NCBI GenBank assembly: GCA_022695795.1
Contig: MU404087.1
Coordinates: 1 to 64,000, forward strand
Reading direction: 5' to 3'
Length of the DNA stretch: 64,000 bases
From: Biscogniauxia marginata
Lineage: Eukaryota > Ascomycota > Sordariomycetes > Xylariales > Xylariaceae
The notes under the pieces are model-generated. The model was given only the letters and a program-made list of their open reading frames with translations, was not told where the DNA came from and made no database searches. Within the stretch, counting starts at the first letter, position 1; the number at the start of each line of letters is the position of its first letter. This document shows, one piece after another, positions 37,547-47,769 of this stretch. The position numbers and the translations under genes were made by a program.

Positions 37547-39268
37547 ATGCTCACTATGACGAGGATACCGTCCGATTCCTTCCTGCCGTCGGGCGCCATG
37601 CTCGATCCCAACCCCCATCAAAACCCCTTCGGTGCCCACGTAAATGGACATTCCTCGTCCGTAATATCACCACTATCACTACCAAACCCCATAAGCTCCT
37701 TATCGTTTTTCGACGATCCGCAACAAAGTAGTGTTCCACCACCCAATTACGCCCATCCGCCATCAGTTGCTAGAGCTCCACGGTCTCAGCAATACCTCTC
37801 ACCCGACCTGAGCCTGTCTACGTTTAGTGACCAGCGGTCAAGTAGCCTGCCACCGACCAGTCATTTACCAAGATCCGCCGTTGAGTCGCCTAATATTCTG
37901 CCGACAAGCAACCCAAGCTTCTTTTCACCACTGGAAGCCATGAGTAGTAGCCAGTCCGCTGCGAGCCTGCTTCAACGCAGAGAAGAACACAGCCGGCGAC
38001 TGCTGGAGAGCTGGCAGGCTGAGCGTGCTCACCTAGAGGCTAACCGCGCTCGGGCCGAAGAAATGTTTAGGGAAGAGCGAGATCTGATGGACCACGAGCG
38101 GATGATGTGGGTTGCGGAGAAAATCAAACTAGAGAATGATGTGCTCGAATGGAAGAAGAAGGCAGAGATGGCCGAAAGCGAAAGAGATCGGCTTGCCGAG
38201 CTCTTGAAGGGCACGAATGTTGGTAGTGGCCAGAGTTTCGATGGTACTGCTGAAGCTTCGACGGGAGGTATGCGAGGGGGCAATTCCGGTAGTCCAGGAA
38301 CAGGCCCACCGACAAGCATCAAGATACGGAGTCCGTCTGAAAAATTGTCTCCTGGCATCGGTCTTGGCCCAACCATGCCCGAGTCAAAGCCCTTTGTTCC
38401 ATTAGATCCACGCATGCAGGGCCCTTCGCCGGGTACGGTATCGCCGTCTACTGAACGAGTTCCGTCAATCGACGTTCACGAAGTCATCCCAGGGCTTGAA
38501 GGTATTCGACTGAAGAAACCTGCTGTTCAAAAGCCTACCTTCGTGGATGGAAAGATATCATCGCCACCAACCGAACTCCAAAAAACACCACCTCCATCCA
38601 GCAGCAACCCACCGAGTACTCAATCCAAAGCTACACCCGCTGAACTTACTAAAGAGACTCTTCGGGCGCCAGAGGCTCGTAGACTCGTAATGCACGCTGG
38701 GCATACCCCGAATCACTCTGTATCGCTTTCCCGTATACAAACTACCGAATCTACCAATGCACCCAACACCGCCGATAGTTCCGGCACTGCTACCCCTACA
38801 CCCCAGATGACAGGAAGCCAAAGCGAAATAGGATCACTAGTTGGCCAGCAGCAATCGGCGGAAGTTGTTCCTGCGCCGCAATCTTCGGAAGTGCTCCAGG
38901 CACAGCATGATTCCAAGATTGGCGATCAGCCTCTTCTAGAACCTAGTGAAGGAGAACCGGTCCTCAAAGGCCCTTTACATCTCAAGAATCGTCCGGCAGC
39001 AGATGAATTATTCCTTCAAAAGGTGTACGATAAGTTGGAACATGTGAAGGCTAATAATGTCCCTCCATCTGTCCTTGACGTTATCGAGGCGGGTATGGCA
39101 CAAGACAGTACCGAATCCGAGTCAAGTGTCAAGGCTGATGCCGACGAAGCACATGCGGCTCCCGAGGACTCGACCGAGGATGTGGACGAAGACATTCCTA
39201 TTAAATTCAAGAAGTCGACCAATTTTGGTCAACCACTTGGGAAGCTCGGAAGTTCTACGGGGCTCTAG
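37547..39268 (+). CDS. coiled-coil, Ser/Pro-rich conserved fungal protein
   Basis: Single exon, 573 residues from the ATG at 37547. The frame is open a further 46 codons upstream but only from a TTG, so that extension is not accepted. Layout: a disordered Ser/Pro/Asn-rich N-terminus (1-135); a strongly charged coiled coil (about 139-223, with repeated EE, RR and Leu heptads); a long Pro/Thr/Ser linker; a short conserved-looking block near 475-505 (GPLHLKNRPAADELFLQKVY); and an acidic C-terminus ending in a basic KFKK stretch. Similar proteins occur across filamentous ascomycetes without assigned function; the coiled coil suggests a scaffold or self-association role, which is inference. No signal peptide or membrane segment is seen. 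In-frame ATGs at 37556 and 37598 are possible alternative starts. Confidence 0.8.
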   Translation: MLTMTRIPSDSFLPSGAMLDPNPHQNPFGAHVNGHSSSVISPLSLPNPISSLSFFDDPQQSSVPPPNYAHPPSVARAPRSQQYLSPDLSLSTFSDQRSSSLPPTSHLPRSAVESPNILPTSNPSFFSPLEAMSSSQSAASLLQRREEHSRRLLESWQAERAHLEANRARAEEMFREERDLMDHERMMWVAEKIKLENDVLEWKKKAEMAESERDRLAELLKGTNVGSGQSFDGTAEASTGGMRGGNSGSPGTGPPTSIKIRSPSEKLSPGIGLGPTMPESKPFVPLDPRMQGPSPGTVSPSTERVPSIDVHEVIPGLEGIRLKKPAVQKPTFVDGKISSPPTELQKTPPPSSSNPPSTQSKATPAELTKETLRAPEARRLVMHAGHTPNHSVSLSRIQTTESTNAPNTADSSGTATPTPQMTGSQSEIGSLVGQQQSAEVVPAPQSSEVLQAQHDSKIGDQPLLEPSEGEPVLKGPLHLKNRPAADELFLQKVYDKLEHVKANNVPPSVLDVIEAGMAQDSTESESSVKADADEAHAAPEDSTEDVDEDIPIKFKKSTNFGQPLGKLGSSTGL

Positions 39269-40595
39269 CGGGTCTAACTCTTACACCGGCACCGTGCTCC
39301 ATTATCCCGTGGTCAATATAAGTTTCCAATACTTCCCTTACTATCGCAGATGAAGATTCTGGCGATTTATCGGCACGGGAACGATGTGATTGGTGGATCA
39401 CACTTTTCCTTTCTCTTTTGGCATACAGCGCTACTCGAATACCCTTTTTTTTTATACCTGTTTCTCTCTTGACGTACAGGAAAGGTTTTTGCAGCTACTT
39501 ATGGTGTTTGGGTTCTTCCGAGGTACGGAAAATGGCATTGAATAGGCGCATTCTAGATGAGACCATCCGCCTCGTTTATCCCGATAGCGGTCTTCTTATA
39601 CACTTGAGCATCGGTGCGGCCTTTTTGTCGATTTGAGATCATCCAATATCCGTAATAAAGCGTGGAAATTCTTTTTTTTCTGACATTACATTCGGCAAAG
39701 AGGGAAAGACAAAAAACATTGCGTAGGAAAGAACAATTTGCACACCGCACCAATTTTTTATTATATCTAGCGAGGATTGAGGGTTGAGGGTGGTATGGAA
39801 TGGGACGGCTTTGCCCAGCGGAATAAGGAGGTTTCCGGGGTGTAGATATCACTGGCGAGCGGAGGCAAAGACTTAAGGGCTTGAAAAGCTAAGGTCGCGA
39901 ACGTTTGAAGGATAAAGAGTTGTAATTGTCAATACCCATATATCACTTTCTCCCCCGTACACACTAGTTTCGCCGCCTTCGGCACCTTGATGAACTTCGC
40001 GTATAAGTTCTCTAATATTGCTCTCAGTAATAATAATAATAACTGTGTTGTATGTACCGTAGCGATGGTAGTACTACCTGTGTACCTACCCAGGTAATCA
40101 TACACTAGAAAGGAGAACTAAGTCGAGCTCGATGTACGTAGGGTACGTAGGAAAGGAACAATGCGTCTTTATCAAGAATTCTTGGCTTTAAGAAGTCTAT
40201 AGCGGTTTATGTTGAACTGAGACTTTTCTTCCTTGTTCCTGAAGTCGCTGGTGAGTATACTGGGTTAGGTAAGTATAAAGCCTAGCTAGGTAGTTCATGG
40301 TGGGCAGATATACACTATATAGACCTGTCGGGCGTATAAGGAGAGATCTTACAGCATACACTCCGCAAGGGCATGTCATTGTGGCCCTCTGCCCCCTTCT
40401 TTCCCCTCTGACTCTCTCTCCCCCCCTTTGCATTCTTGCAACTAGCATGCTCTAAGAAAAGATAATCGTGTTGGAGTCATCTACCAAGAAAAGAATGGGC
40501 CAGGTTAGGTTGAGAGATCCGTCTGCTTGGGCGGCTGAACTGTCTCGGTGAAGAACTATCGTGGAATGACAGCCAAAAACGGGAGACAGGGAGAC

Positions 40596-40631
<36 letters not shown>

Positions 40632-41206
40632 CTCTCCTTCTATCCAGAAAACTCACCGTACCCTTGGAAAAGATATAGAATCATGGCAACGTCGACAGTC
40701 TCTGATGAGCTAACATCGCTATCGAGAGGCGCGCAGCTACTTATTGCTACGCAAAGCGCTCACGTAGATAGATATGGCAAGAGGGACACTTATTACTAAG
40801 AGCTACGGCGACCGAAGAGATTCATTACTAGCCACGGGGTAGCCTGCCGACACTACCTAAGCGACCCTCTCCGGCATGGATCTATCAACGTGATATGGTA
40901 AACATATAGCCGATACCTGACGAAGCGGGAAGACGATCGTGCGAGCCCGCCACCGGAACACCTACATGATATCTCGAAGAGTCCGCTGGCCGGTATCCGA
41001 CAGGTTTAAGAGGTACCTAGGTATACCTTGTTATGCCAGCAAACCCTTATTTGCTGACTAGTAGCTAGGTAGGTACCTATTTCTTCCACAGTGCCCGGTG
41101 TAGATAGCCTCGAATACACAAACACACACGCACATATACGCATCACAAGGGAATAAACCCTTGATACCATATTATATCAGCGTGCTTTGTGTCGTGACCC
41201 GTGATA
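39269..41206. other. Intergenic, 3' side of the coiled-coil gene
   Basis: No supported gene. It contains the GA repeat, several AGGT clusters (40080-40090, 41016-41026, 41062-41080) and short frames on both strands. The first few hundred bases are presumably 3' UTR. Confidence 0.5.
40599..40626. repeat. (GA)14 microsatellite
   Basis: Perfect GA dinucleotide run of 28 bp, preceded by two GGGAGACA units. Confidence 0.9.
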
Positions 41207-41471
41207 TGTAATAAGGGCTAGTGAGCTTGAAATAATAATTCAATATTAACTAATAATTTTCTTTAGTCTTAAAATACTTAAAAGTCTAAGTTTATAAACG
41301 AGGTCTACCAAGAATTCTCTGCTTTTTTATACCTAATTTAGCTGTTTAATTACTTACCTTATTTTATGCATGTTAGTACCTATAAATCCAGCCTTGGTAT
41401 TTTCCCTTAATGACTATCTTGCTATATAACTAACTAGTCTTAGCGATTCTCAGGTAATAATCCGTGTGACA
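41207..41471 (+). mobile_element. solo LTR, copy C (265 bp), AT-shifted, with 5-bp target duplication
   Basis: Begins TGTAATAAGGGCTAG and ends TCCGTGTGACA, co-linear with copies A and B. It is bounded by the identical pentamer TGATA at 41202-41206 and 41472-41476. Compared with copy A, most differences are C to T or G to A transitions (for example TGTGACAAGG becomes TGTAATAAGG and TGTCTGTCTG becomes AGCTGTTTAA-like sequence). That is the pattern left by repeat-induced point mutation. No internal retrotransposon sequence remains. Confidence 0.88.
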
Positions 41472-42683
41472 TGATATGCCTTGTGATATACCAAGCTGAT
41501 GACATTCCAGCTGTTTAGCACGATGCCCTAGGTCTTGAAAGGCCCCGATACTCTCACGGGAAATACTGAAAAGGGAGGGGGTTAAGTAGGCAGGTGTATA
41601 GAAATGGACGGAGAGTCAGTGGTAATCACTACTTCCGTCAAGATCTAGTCGCATATTCAGGACGATACCGATAGTATTATAGAAGGGATATTTTCAAAAT
41701 AATTGTCTATATACCTAAGACTTCTTTTTCTGCGGCCAGTGATATAGCCGAAAGAAGTATACAAGAACGGGTTACCGTAGTTTGTGTTTTATAAGGGTTC
41801 CAACATTTACACTAGTTGAAGAAGTGTGGATAAGTTTCAGAGTACATGTTTGGAGTTAATTCATCATTGGTTATTCTGAGAAATGAAATAGAAAGCCGGC
41901 CCATGCAGCTGCTTATAGCCTACCTATTGAGTTCCAGAGGCTATACCCCAATACTATTTATAGGGGATGAGAATAAGGGGGAGAGCAAGGAACTCATAAA
42001 TTTGAACATAAATATTATTTATGTACAAGTATTTCTTTTTTTACACTAATAAACATAATGGTGAGTATAATATCCATGAGATGAGGTCTTGGTCTAAGTT
42101 ACTCATTTAAAAGTCCGGATGAATATAATGGTTTATTAGCTCTAGCTACTTCGTTGCAACAAAAGGAGGTTAAAAACCCTCGTGACTTGTAGCCTTGGTT
42201 TTCGATAAGAGACGAACTAATAGAATCAATATAATAGCAGAACTAACCAATCACAGAGGTGCTAACATCTCTACCGCCCAGATAGAGTTCAAATAACACC
42301 TCCATTCCCCGTGTCAGAGACCCATATATAGTAGATACATAGCGAGAACTAACTTTTGCCAATGCTACTGTTATTAAACCTTAAAGCATTAGGCTCAAGG
42401 CCGGGACACTTTAATGTGCATAAAAGCCGGCCGGAGAGCCGTGAAAGGCCGGAAGTCTTATTCTCTACAACAGAGCTTACTCCTAAGCCACGTCTCCCTT
42501 AAATATTCCCCCGCGAAAGAAAACATGTTTATTTTCTCTTCCCTACTTAACTTAATTGTCTTTAAAAGTCTTACCAGCTTCACCTACTATTTCATTTACT
42601 ATCCAAGGTCGTGCACATCTTTAACATATTGCTCAAGCAGATTAACCCAACAAAAATATCGCCTATCAGCACTCGAAAACAAC
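41472..42683. other. AT-rich spacer between LTR copy C and the broken Trp-rich gene
   Basis: AT-rich with no supported coding sequence. A plus-strand frame at 41846-42049 has an ATG but no protein-like features. The last 150 bp upstream of 42684 are pyrimidine-rich and could be a promoter or leader. Confidence 0.45.
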
Positions 42684-43303
42684 ATGCCTTATCCTTGGAA
42701 ACATTGGATGACAGATGGAGAGAAAGTCAACTGGGGCATGGGAGTGAACATAGACATGATAAGTCCTGAAGCATGGGATGAGTGGGAACCTGATCTAGAA
42801 GCGCAACAAGAAGCTCGCCAACGCGTCACAGGCTGGCTGCTGCCGCCCATCGCTAGCAGCATTTGGGCAGCGGCCTTCACGAGACAGTCTGACAACTTAT
42901 TATACGGCATGGCTTACCGGGCCAAAGCAGTGTATGAGCACCTGTGAACTTTGTGGAACGACTTCTGCCTCTGGTCTAAAGAGCGCCAAACCCCGTGGGG
43001 AACTTGGAGCTGCCAGATTGGCTACGCGGACCCGTCTGAGAACCCGACATGGAGGTTAAAGTACACAATTGAGGTTAGGACATGGCAGAACATGAATGCC
43101 GTGTTCCACATTGGTAGGACAAACGCACGGTGGTGAGCGCAATTGTACCCCTATGCATTTTGATCAGTATCTTCTGACGACTCGAAACTAGGTCATGGAA
43201 AAGCTCCCGGGCCCGAAGGCTTAACAACAAGAGGATACGGTGGTGGAAACAGACGAAGGGCAAATCAGACGTAGTGCCGGTCGTCCCAGAGCCTCTTTGG
43301 TGA
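42684..43303 (+). pseudogene. Trp-rich two-exon gene interrupted by one in-frame TGA
   Basis: The ATG at 42684 (good context, AACAACATG) opens a frame to 43132. An intron at 43133-43191 (59 bp, GTGAGC, CTGAC branch, CTAG) joins it in frame to 43192-43303. The sole defect is TGA at 42945-42947 between VYEHL and TLWNDF. Residues on both sides share composition and frame: Trp-rich (YPWKHW, WNDFCLW, WGTW), with a basic C-terminus (RARRLNNKRIRWWKQTK). Ignoring the stop, about 186 codons would be read. I do not recognise the family. No splice pair removes the stop while keeping frame. CGA or CAA to TGA/TAA, or TGG to TGA, are the transitions favoured by repeat-induced mutation, and a mutated LTR lies 1.2 kb upstream. 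A truncated 87-residue product is the alternative. Confidence 0.45.
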
Positions 43304-44717
43304 GAACCGGCTCCGTGTAGATAATGAACGACGGCACAACATGTACCTTGATACAGTGCGGTCATTGGGCTCGAGCTCTACTGAGAATTCCGCAGCTCAG
43401 TCGCGACGCAGACACTTTCGATATTACACGGAGAAAGATCAAGCGTGGATGACCGGCTTTTCCAGCTAGGGGGCAGGTAGTTTTCAGTAATTAGGAAGGG
43501 GTATCCATTAGACTAGGTAGCTGAGGATACTCTTCCTCTTCATAATAGTACTAACAAAAGTTGTTTTTTTTATTGTGGCAGTTACAAGTTAGTGATTGTT
43601 AAGAATAAGCAGAGAAAGAGCACACAACGATGCCATGGATGGTCTCATTAACTCTGTTCATAGGTGGAATTCTCCTTTTTCTTCTTCAGAGCCAGTTCAA
43701 CAAAACAATGTAAGTAATGCTCAAATAGCAGCCAACCGTCATATGCGAATGCCAATTGACCACCCCCTGAATATTACTATGCTTCTTACCTTTCCCTTCC
43801 GTTCCGCACATCATAACCATGCCATAGTATCGTTAGTATATTAACATAATGTCTATAGATGAACAATCCTCCTAGGCTCGACACCTCCGCCGCCGCCTCC
43901 GCCTCCGCCGCCGCCGCCGAACCGAGCTCTGGTTCAGCCACCTCCTCCCTGCCCACCCTCCTCTCCTCCAACTCTGAAAACTCGCTCGCTGCTTCGTTGT
44001 AAGATACTTCCGTATCATTTCTTTCCGTTGTTAGCCATGTCTTAGGAGTCTTTGCAAAGATGAACTCTTGAAATATGCTTCCGTTGCTCTCGAGTCGTCA
44101 AAATCAGGCAAACATTAACTTAAATACGTTATAGGGATGTAGCTATCGCCGCCGCCATCGAACACGCCCCTGGGATTAGCGCCGCCATCGTTGTGTTTCC
44201 GGTTCCGGCTCCGGCTCCGACCCTCCGCGCCATCCTCCTCCCCCACCTCTTCTTCCTCCCCATCCGCTTCCCTCGCCTCCTCCTCCTCCGAGCTCTGATC
44301 CCCGGCTCCCATTCCGACCTCCTCCTTCTTTTTTTGTTTCTTTGTTGGGCCTGCTTTTCGTTCCCGTTGGCCGTGTGCCGCCTCCGTGTGGCAGCTGAGG
44401 ACTTTATCCTCGATTATTTTCGTATTACCTAGGTAGGTAGGTAATTTAACTAGTCTCTGGGCGCTACGACTATTTCGTCATAGCGTCAGATAGCCGACAT
44501 ACTTAAGTGGGCCCGACGGAAAGTTGGGGTCTCGCCTCACCTCAACTTAACTTACATACATCGCACAGCTCAGCCTGATACCTACCTCCTACCTACACCA
44601 CTTACACACACCGCCGGACATCGAACAGAACAACAAACAACAACAGCAAGATCGAAGATATTCTCTGCTCCACAAGCTTGAAATCACTCGACACCGAAGA
44701 GGAAGCAGTTGGCAACC
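43304..44717. other. Spacer before the nucleotidase gene
   Basis: Contains the doubtful small gene at 43630-44002, a pyrimidine-rich (GCC/TCC/CTC) tract at 44140-44310 that is open in several frames on both strands, and AGGT clusters at about 44431-44446 and 44580-44600 in the presumed promoter of the nucleotidase gene. Confidence 0.45.
43630..44002 (+). CDS. possible small membrane-anchored Ala/Ser-rich protein
   Basis: Tentative two-exon model: 43630-43709, intron 43710-43875 (GTAAGT to CCTAG), then 43876-44002, giving 68 residues. The N-terminus is one hydrophobic helix (MVSLTLFIGGILLFLL) and the rest is an Ala/Ser-rich tail. The TAA that ends it overlaps a GTAAGA donor at 43999, and an ATTAAC branch site plus ATAG at 44134 would extend the frame into a hydrophobic, CTC-rich exon ending near 44432. 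That extension may be the shadow of low-complexity DNA. The short protein could be a signal-anchored peptide. No family is recognised. Confidence 0.25.
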
Positions 44718-46411
44718 ATGACGACACGGTACAGAGTGGAATGTAAGTCATCCGTGCTCCTGAGCGACCCCCTTTTTTCAAACAGCCGCGAATCTGACAC
44801 CGCTCCTCGCAGACGCGCTGAAGACGCACCGGAGAGATCAGTTCATAGGTAGGTATCACATCGTTTGCTCCATCCTCCACGCTCTTGATGTCTCTAAGCT
44901 TCCTCGGAATCCCCAATGTCCATGTTCTTACCTGACTAGACTTGTCCATTCACGCCTTACACCAAGGTCGTGTGAGCCCAAGTCAAGGTTTACGTAACCG
45001 GGCCGTCACCAGAAATAGACACAACAATAGGCCCCTGTAGGCCTCTGGGAAGACGATCAAGACTATTGTTATACTATGCACCGTTATTCTCGTTATTCAC
45101 AGATGACATCATCACTAACTTCGGCTTAGAATGGATCAAAGGATTGTTGGCCGTTCCATTCGTGCTGTACTCGCAGCCAACAGGCGTCTTCACCGCGGGC
45201 GGCTTCAGCGTGACACAGATGTCCGAAGAGGCACACAGGCGATATGCCGAGATCATGAGAGACGTCGAGGTGATGCTCGACGATCACAGTACGCATCTCC
45301 ACCCCGCTCAATTGAATGGTATCCCACGCGCTGATCACCGTCCCGTCCAGTCGCCCACCAGGGAAATCCGGTGCCGTCAAAAATCAAGCTGCTAGTTCCC
45401 ACGATAGGTGATTTCTTCACGAGATTGCCCTTGGAAGCAGCGTTCAAGTTCCAAGATCGTAAGCGCTTCATCTCGTCACGACGCTTCGTGTCACCTTCCT
45501 TTAACGATGTCCGTCTCATCCTGAACTCGGCCCAGATCATGGCCGTCACTACCTACGGCACCCTCCAGCTCGCTACGTTCGACGGAGATGTCACTCTGTA
45601 CGACGACGGCGAGAGCCTGGAGCCCACTAACCCCGTCATCCCCCGCATGATCGACCTCATGCGCAAGAACGTGAAGATCGGCATTGTCACCGCCGCTGGT
45701 TACACGACCGCGGACCGGTACTACGCTCGCCTGCACGGGCTCCTGGACGCCATCGCGCAGTCGACGGTCCTGACGCCGCAGCAGCAGCAGAACATCGTCA
45801 TCATGGGCGGCGAGGCAAACTACCTATTCGAGTTCAGCCCGTCGTCGCCCCACCTGCTCGCCTCCGTCCCGCGCGAGCAGTGGCTCACCGCCGAGATGGC
45901 CGCCTGGTCCGACACGAGCATAACGGCCCTTCTCGACGTGGCGGAGGCGGCGCTGCGAGACTGCATCAAGAAGCTGAAGCTGCCGGCGGCCGTGATGCGC
46001 AAGGACCGCGCCGTGGGGATCATCCCGAGCGACCCCAAGGTGCGGATCCCGCGCGAGTCGCTCGAGGAGACGGTGCTGGTGGTGCAGAAGATACTCGAGC
46101 TGAGCATCAGCAACCGCGACTTTGGCAACAGCCACGTGCCCTTCTGCGCCTTCAACGGCGGCCGCGACGTGTTCGTCGACATCGGCGACAAGAGCTGGGG
46201 CGTCTCGGTCTGCCAGAAGTGGTTCGGCGGCGGCGAGGGCAGGATGATCCGCGGCGAGCAGACCCTGCACGTCGGCGACCAGTTCCTCAGCGCCGGTAGC
46301 AACGACTTCAAGGCCAGGAGCGTCGGCACCACCGCCTGGATCGCGAGCCCGGCCGAGACCGTCGACCTGCTGGACGAGCTGGCCGATTTCATGGGGAAGA
46401 AGATCAGTTGA
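44718..46411 (+). CDS. ISN1: IMP-specific 5'-nucleotidase
   Basis: Four exons: 44718-44742, 44813-44848, 45130-45288 and 45351-46411, giving 426 residues; introns are 70, 281 and 62 bp. The first two exons are only 25 and 36 nt, and frame continuity yields the characteristic Isn1 N-terminus (MTTRYRVEYALKTHRRDQFI then EWIKGLLAVPFVL). The block KLLVPTIGDFFTRLPLEAAF begins just after residue 84. The HAD-type catalytic motif FDGDVTLYDDG supplies the nucleophile Asp151 and the general acid Asp153; IVTAAGY and the Gly/Asp-rich C-terminal motifs (VGDQF) complete the active site. Isn1 dephosphorylates IMP to inosine in cytosolic purine salvage. The 3' exon is strongly GC-rich. Intron 3 could be disputed because the unspliced frame stays open for 34 codons, but splicing restores the DDHI-HQ junction typical of the family. 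Confidence 0.9.
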
Positions 46412-47227
46412 TTAAATGGAGTTGTTTCCCCCCCTCTCCTTCTGCCCCCCGAGATGCGAATGGAGGATCGTGCGTGTGAAACCTTATAAACATTTGTCTT
46501 TGCAATCGTGCGAGCATTTTGGAGTGGGAGGGCACAATGTAAACCCTCTTAATATTGTCTACGGGTCAGACTAGTATTCATATAAACGCTTGCACGCATG
46601 CAATCGCTATTGTCGCTGATATCCTAGCCCTGATGGCTACAAGGTCAATATATCATATATCATGGGGGCGTTTACATCAATTTTAATTCGGTGGACCATG
46701 CCTCCTAGAAGCAAGCATCTTTTGCTGACCCGGCGAATGATCGTGAAGTATGAATTCGATGGGGGAAGCCCGCCTTAATGGGCCAACGGACCTAGAAGAT
46801 AATGCTGTACTCGTAGGAACACGTAATACATTCAACCCAAACCCTCTCTAGATATTCCCCCAGCCCCTCGGTATAAAGAGTAATTTCGACTGCGGGCTCG
46901 TCGGAGCTCACACATGCTCGGGCAGCATGTTTAGATCTTGAAGCCCCCTATTGGTCTTAAAGGCTTTATAATACATAATATTATTCATTTATTTAGGTGC
47001 CTTGTACGTATGAAACCCTGGTTCGTTCTCTTTTAGATCCCCTATCAGTATGCCCAAAAAGTAATCCTCTTACCCCAAAACTAGAACTCGAGGACTAATT
47101 CTTAAGTTTCTTTTTCCAGACGAGAAATATCAGCCCAGAGGCCATCTTCTTCCCATCTCTCTCTCTGCCTCTATCTTCTTTTTTTTTCCCCTCCCCTCCC
47201 TCCGGCATCTGGCCAACAGCCCATATT
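46412..47227. other. Convergent spacer between the nucleotidase and the secreted-protein gene
   Basis: The two genes face each other, so this is 3' UTR and terminator DNA for both. It is AT-rich with a CT-rich tract near 47155-47205. No coding frame is supported. Confidence 0.55.
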
Positions 47228-47769
47228 CTAACCTGATACGGGGGTGGGAGTAGCGGTAGCGGTAGCGGTAGCGCACAGCTGCGTGAGGGTATTGACCTTG
47301 GTCGCGCACCCCTCCGCGCAGGCGGTCAGGCAGCCGTCGACGAACAGCGCCGTCCTGACCTCGCAGCCGCACGGCACCTCCAGGGCCTGCTCCCACGTGC
47401 ACGTCGGGATGGGACAGCGGATCGGCGCGCAGTTGGCGGGCCGCGTGGTCAGCGTCACGGTCGGGCACGCGAGCGCCGCCGTCGTCGTCGTCGTCGACGT
47501 GATGGGGTGGCCCGGCAGCGTCGTGACGCTGATGATGAACGTCGTCGTCGTCGTCGTGCTGGCGCTGGCGCTGGCGCTCTTGGTTGGGCGGTGGGGCCAC
47601 GACTGGGGCGTCGGGTCGGGGCTGGTGGCGACGACGGCACTGTTGAGAGGGTATCGGTTGTGTTAGTCTTGTGTTAGGTTTCGGGCCTTCATGTATAGTT
47701 TCTCGAAAAAGTCTTCCCGTCGTCTTACCTAGATAGTGCTGCGACGAAGCTCACGACAGAGATCTTCAT
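47228..47769 (-). CDS. small secreted Cys-rich protein with Ser/Thr-rich linker
   Basis: Two exons on the minus strand, 47769-47729 and 47639-47228, with an 89-bp intron (AG|GTAAGA to CAACAG); 150 residues. The start ATG opens a short signal peptide (MKISVVSFVAALSSAVVA). A mucin-like Ser/Thr/Ala region follows (about 30-75, including runs of Ala-Ser and Thr encoded by GCC-AGC and ACG repeats). Then comes a compact domain with ten cysteines between about residues 72 and 138 (spacing includes PCGC, DGC, TAC, EGC), and an Ala-Thr/Pro tail encoded by GCTACC repeats. No catalytic motif is seen. The combination fits a secreted, O-glycosylated, disulphide-stabilised wall-associated or effector-type protein; that role is inference. 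A longer overlapping frame at 47600-47130 is Arg/Asp-rich repeat shadow and is rejected. A TATA box sits at the expected distance. Confidence 0.75.

Noticed and set aside
45820..46392. 190-codon antisense ORF within the nucleotidase gene
   Set aside because: Shadow of the GC-rich ISN1 exon; no family features.
47130..47600. 156-codon minus-strand ORF over the secreted-protein gene
   Set aside because: Same strand but the wrong frame; Asp/Arg/His runs come from ACG and GTC repeats. The spliced frame gives a signal peptide and an ordered cysteine domain.
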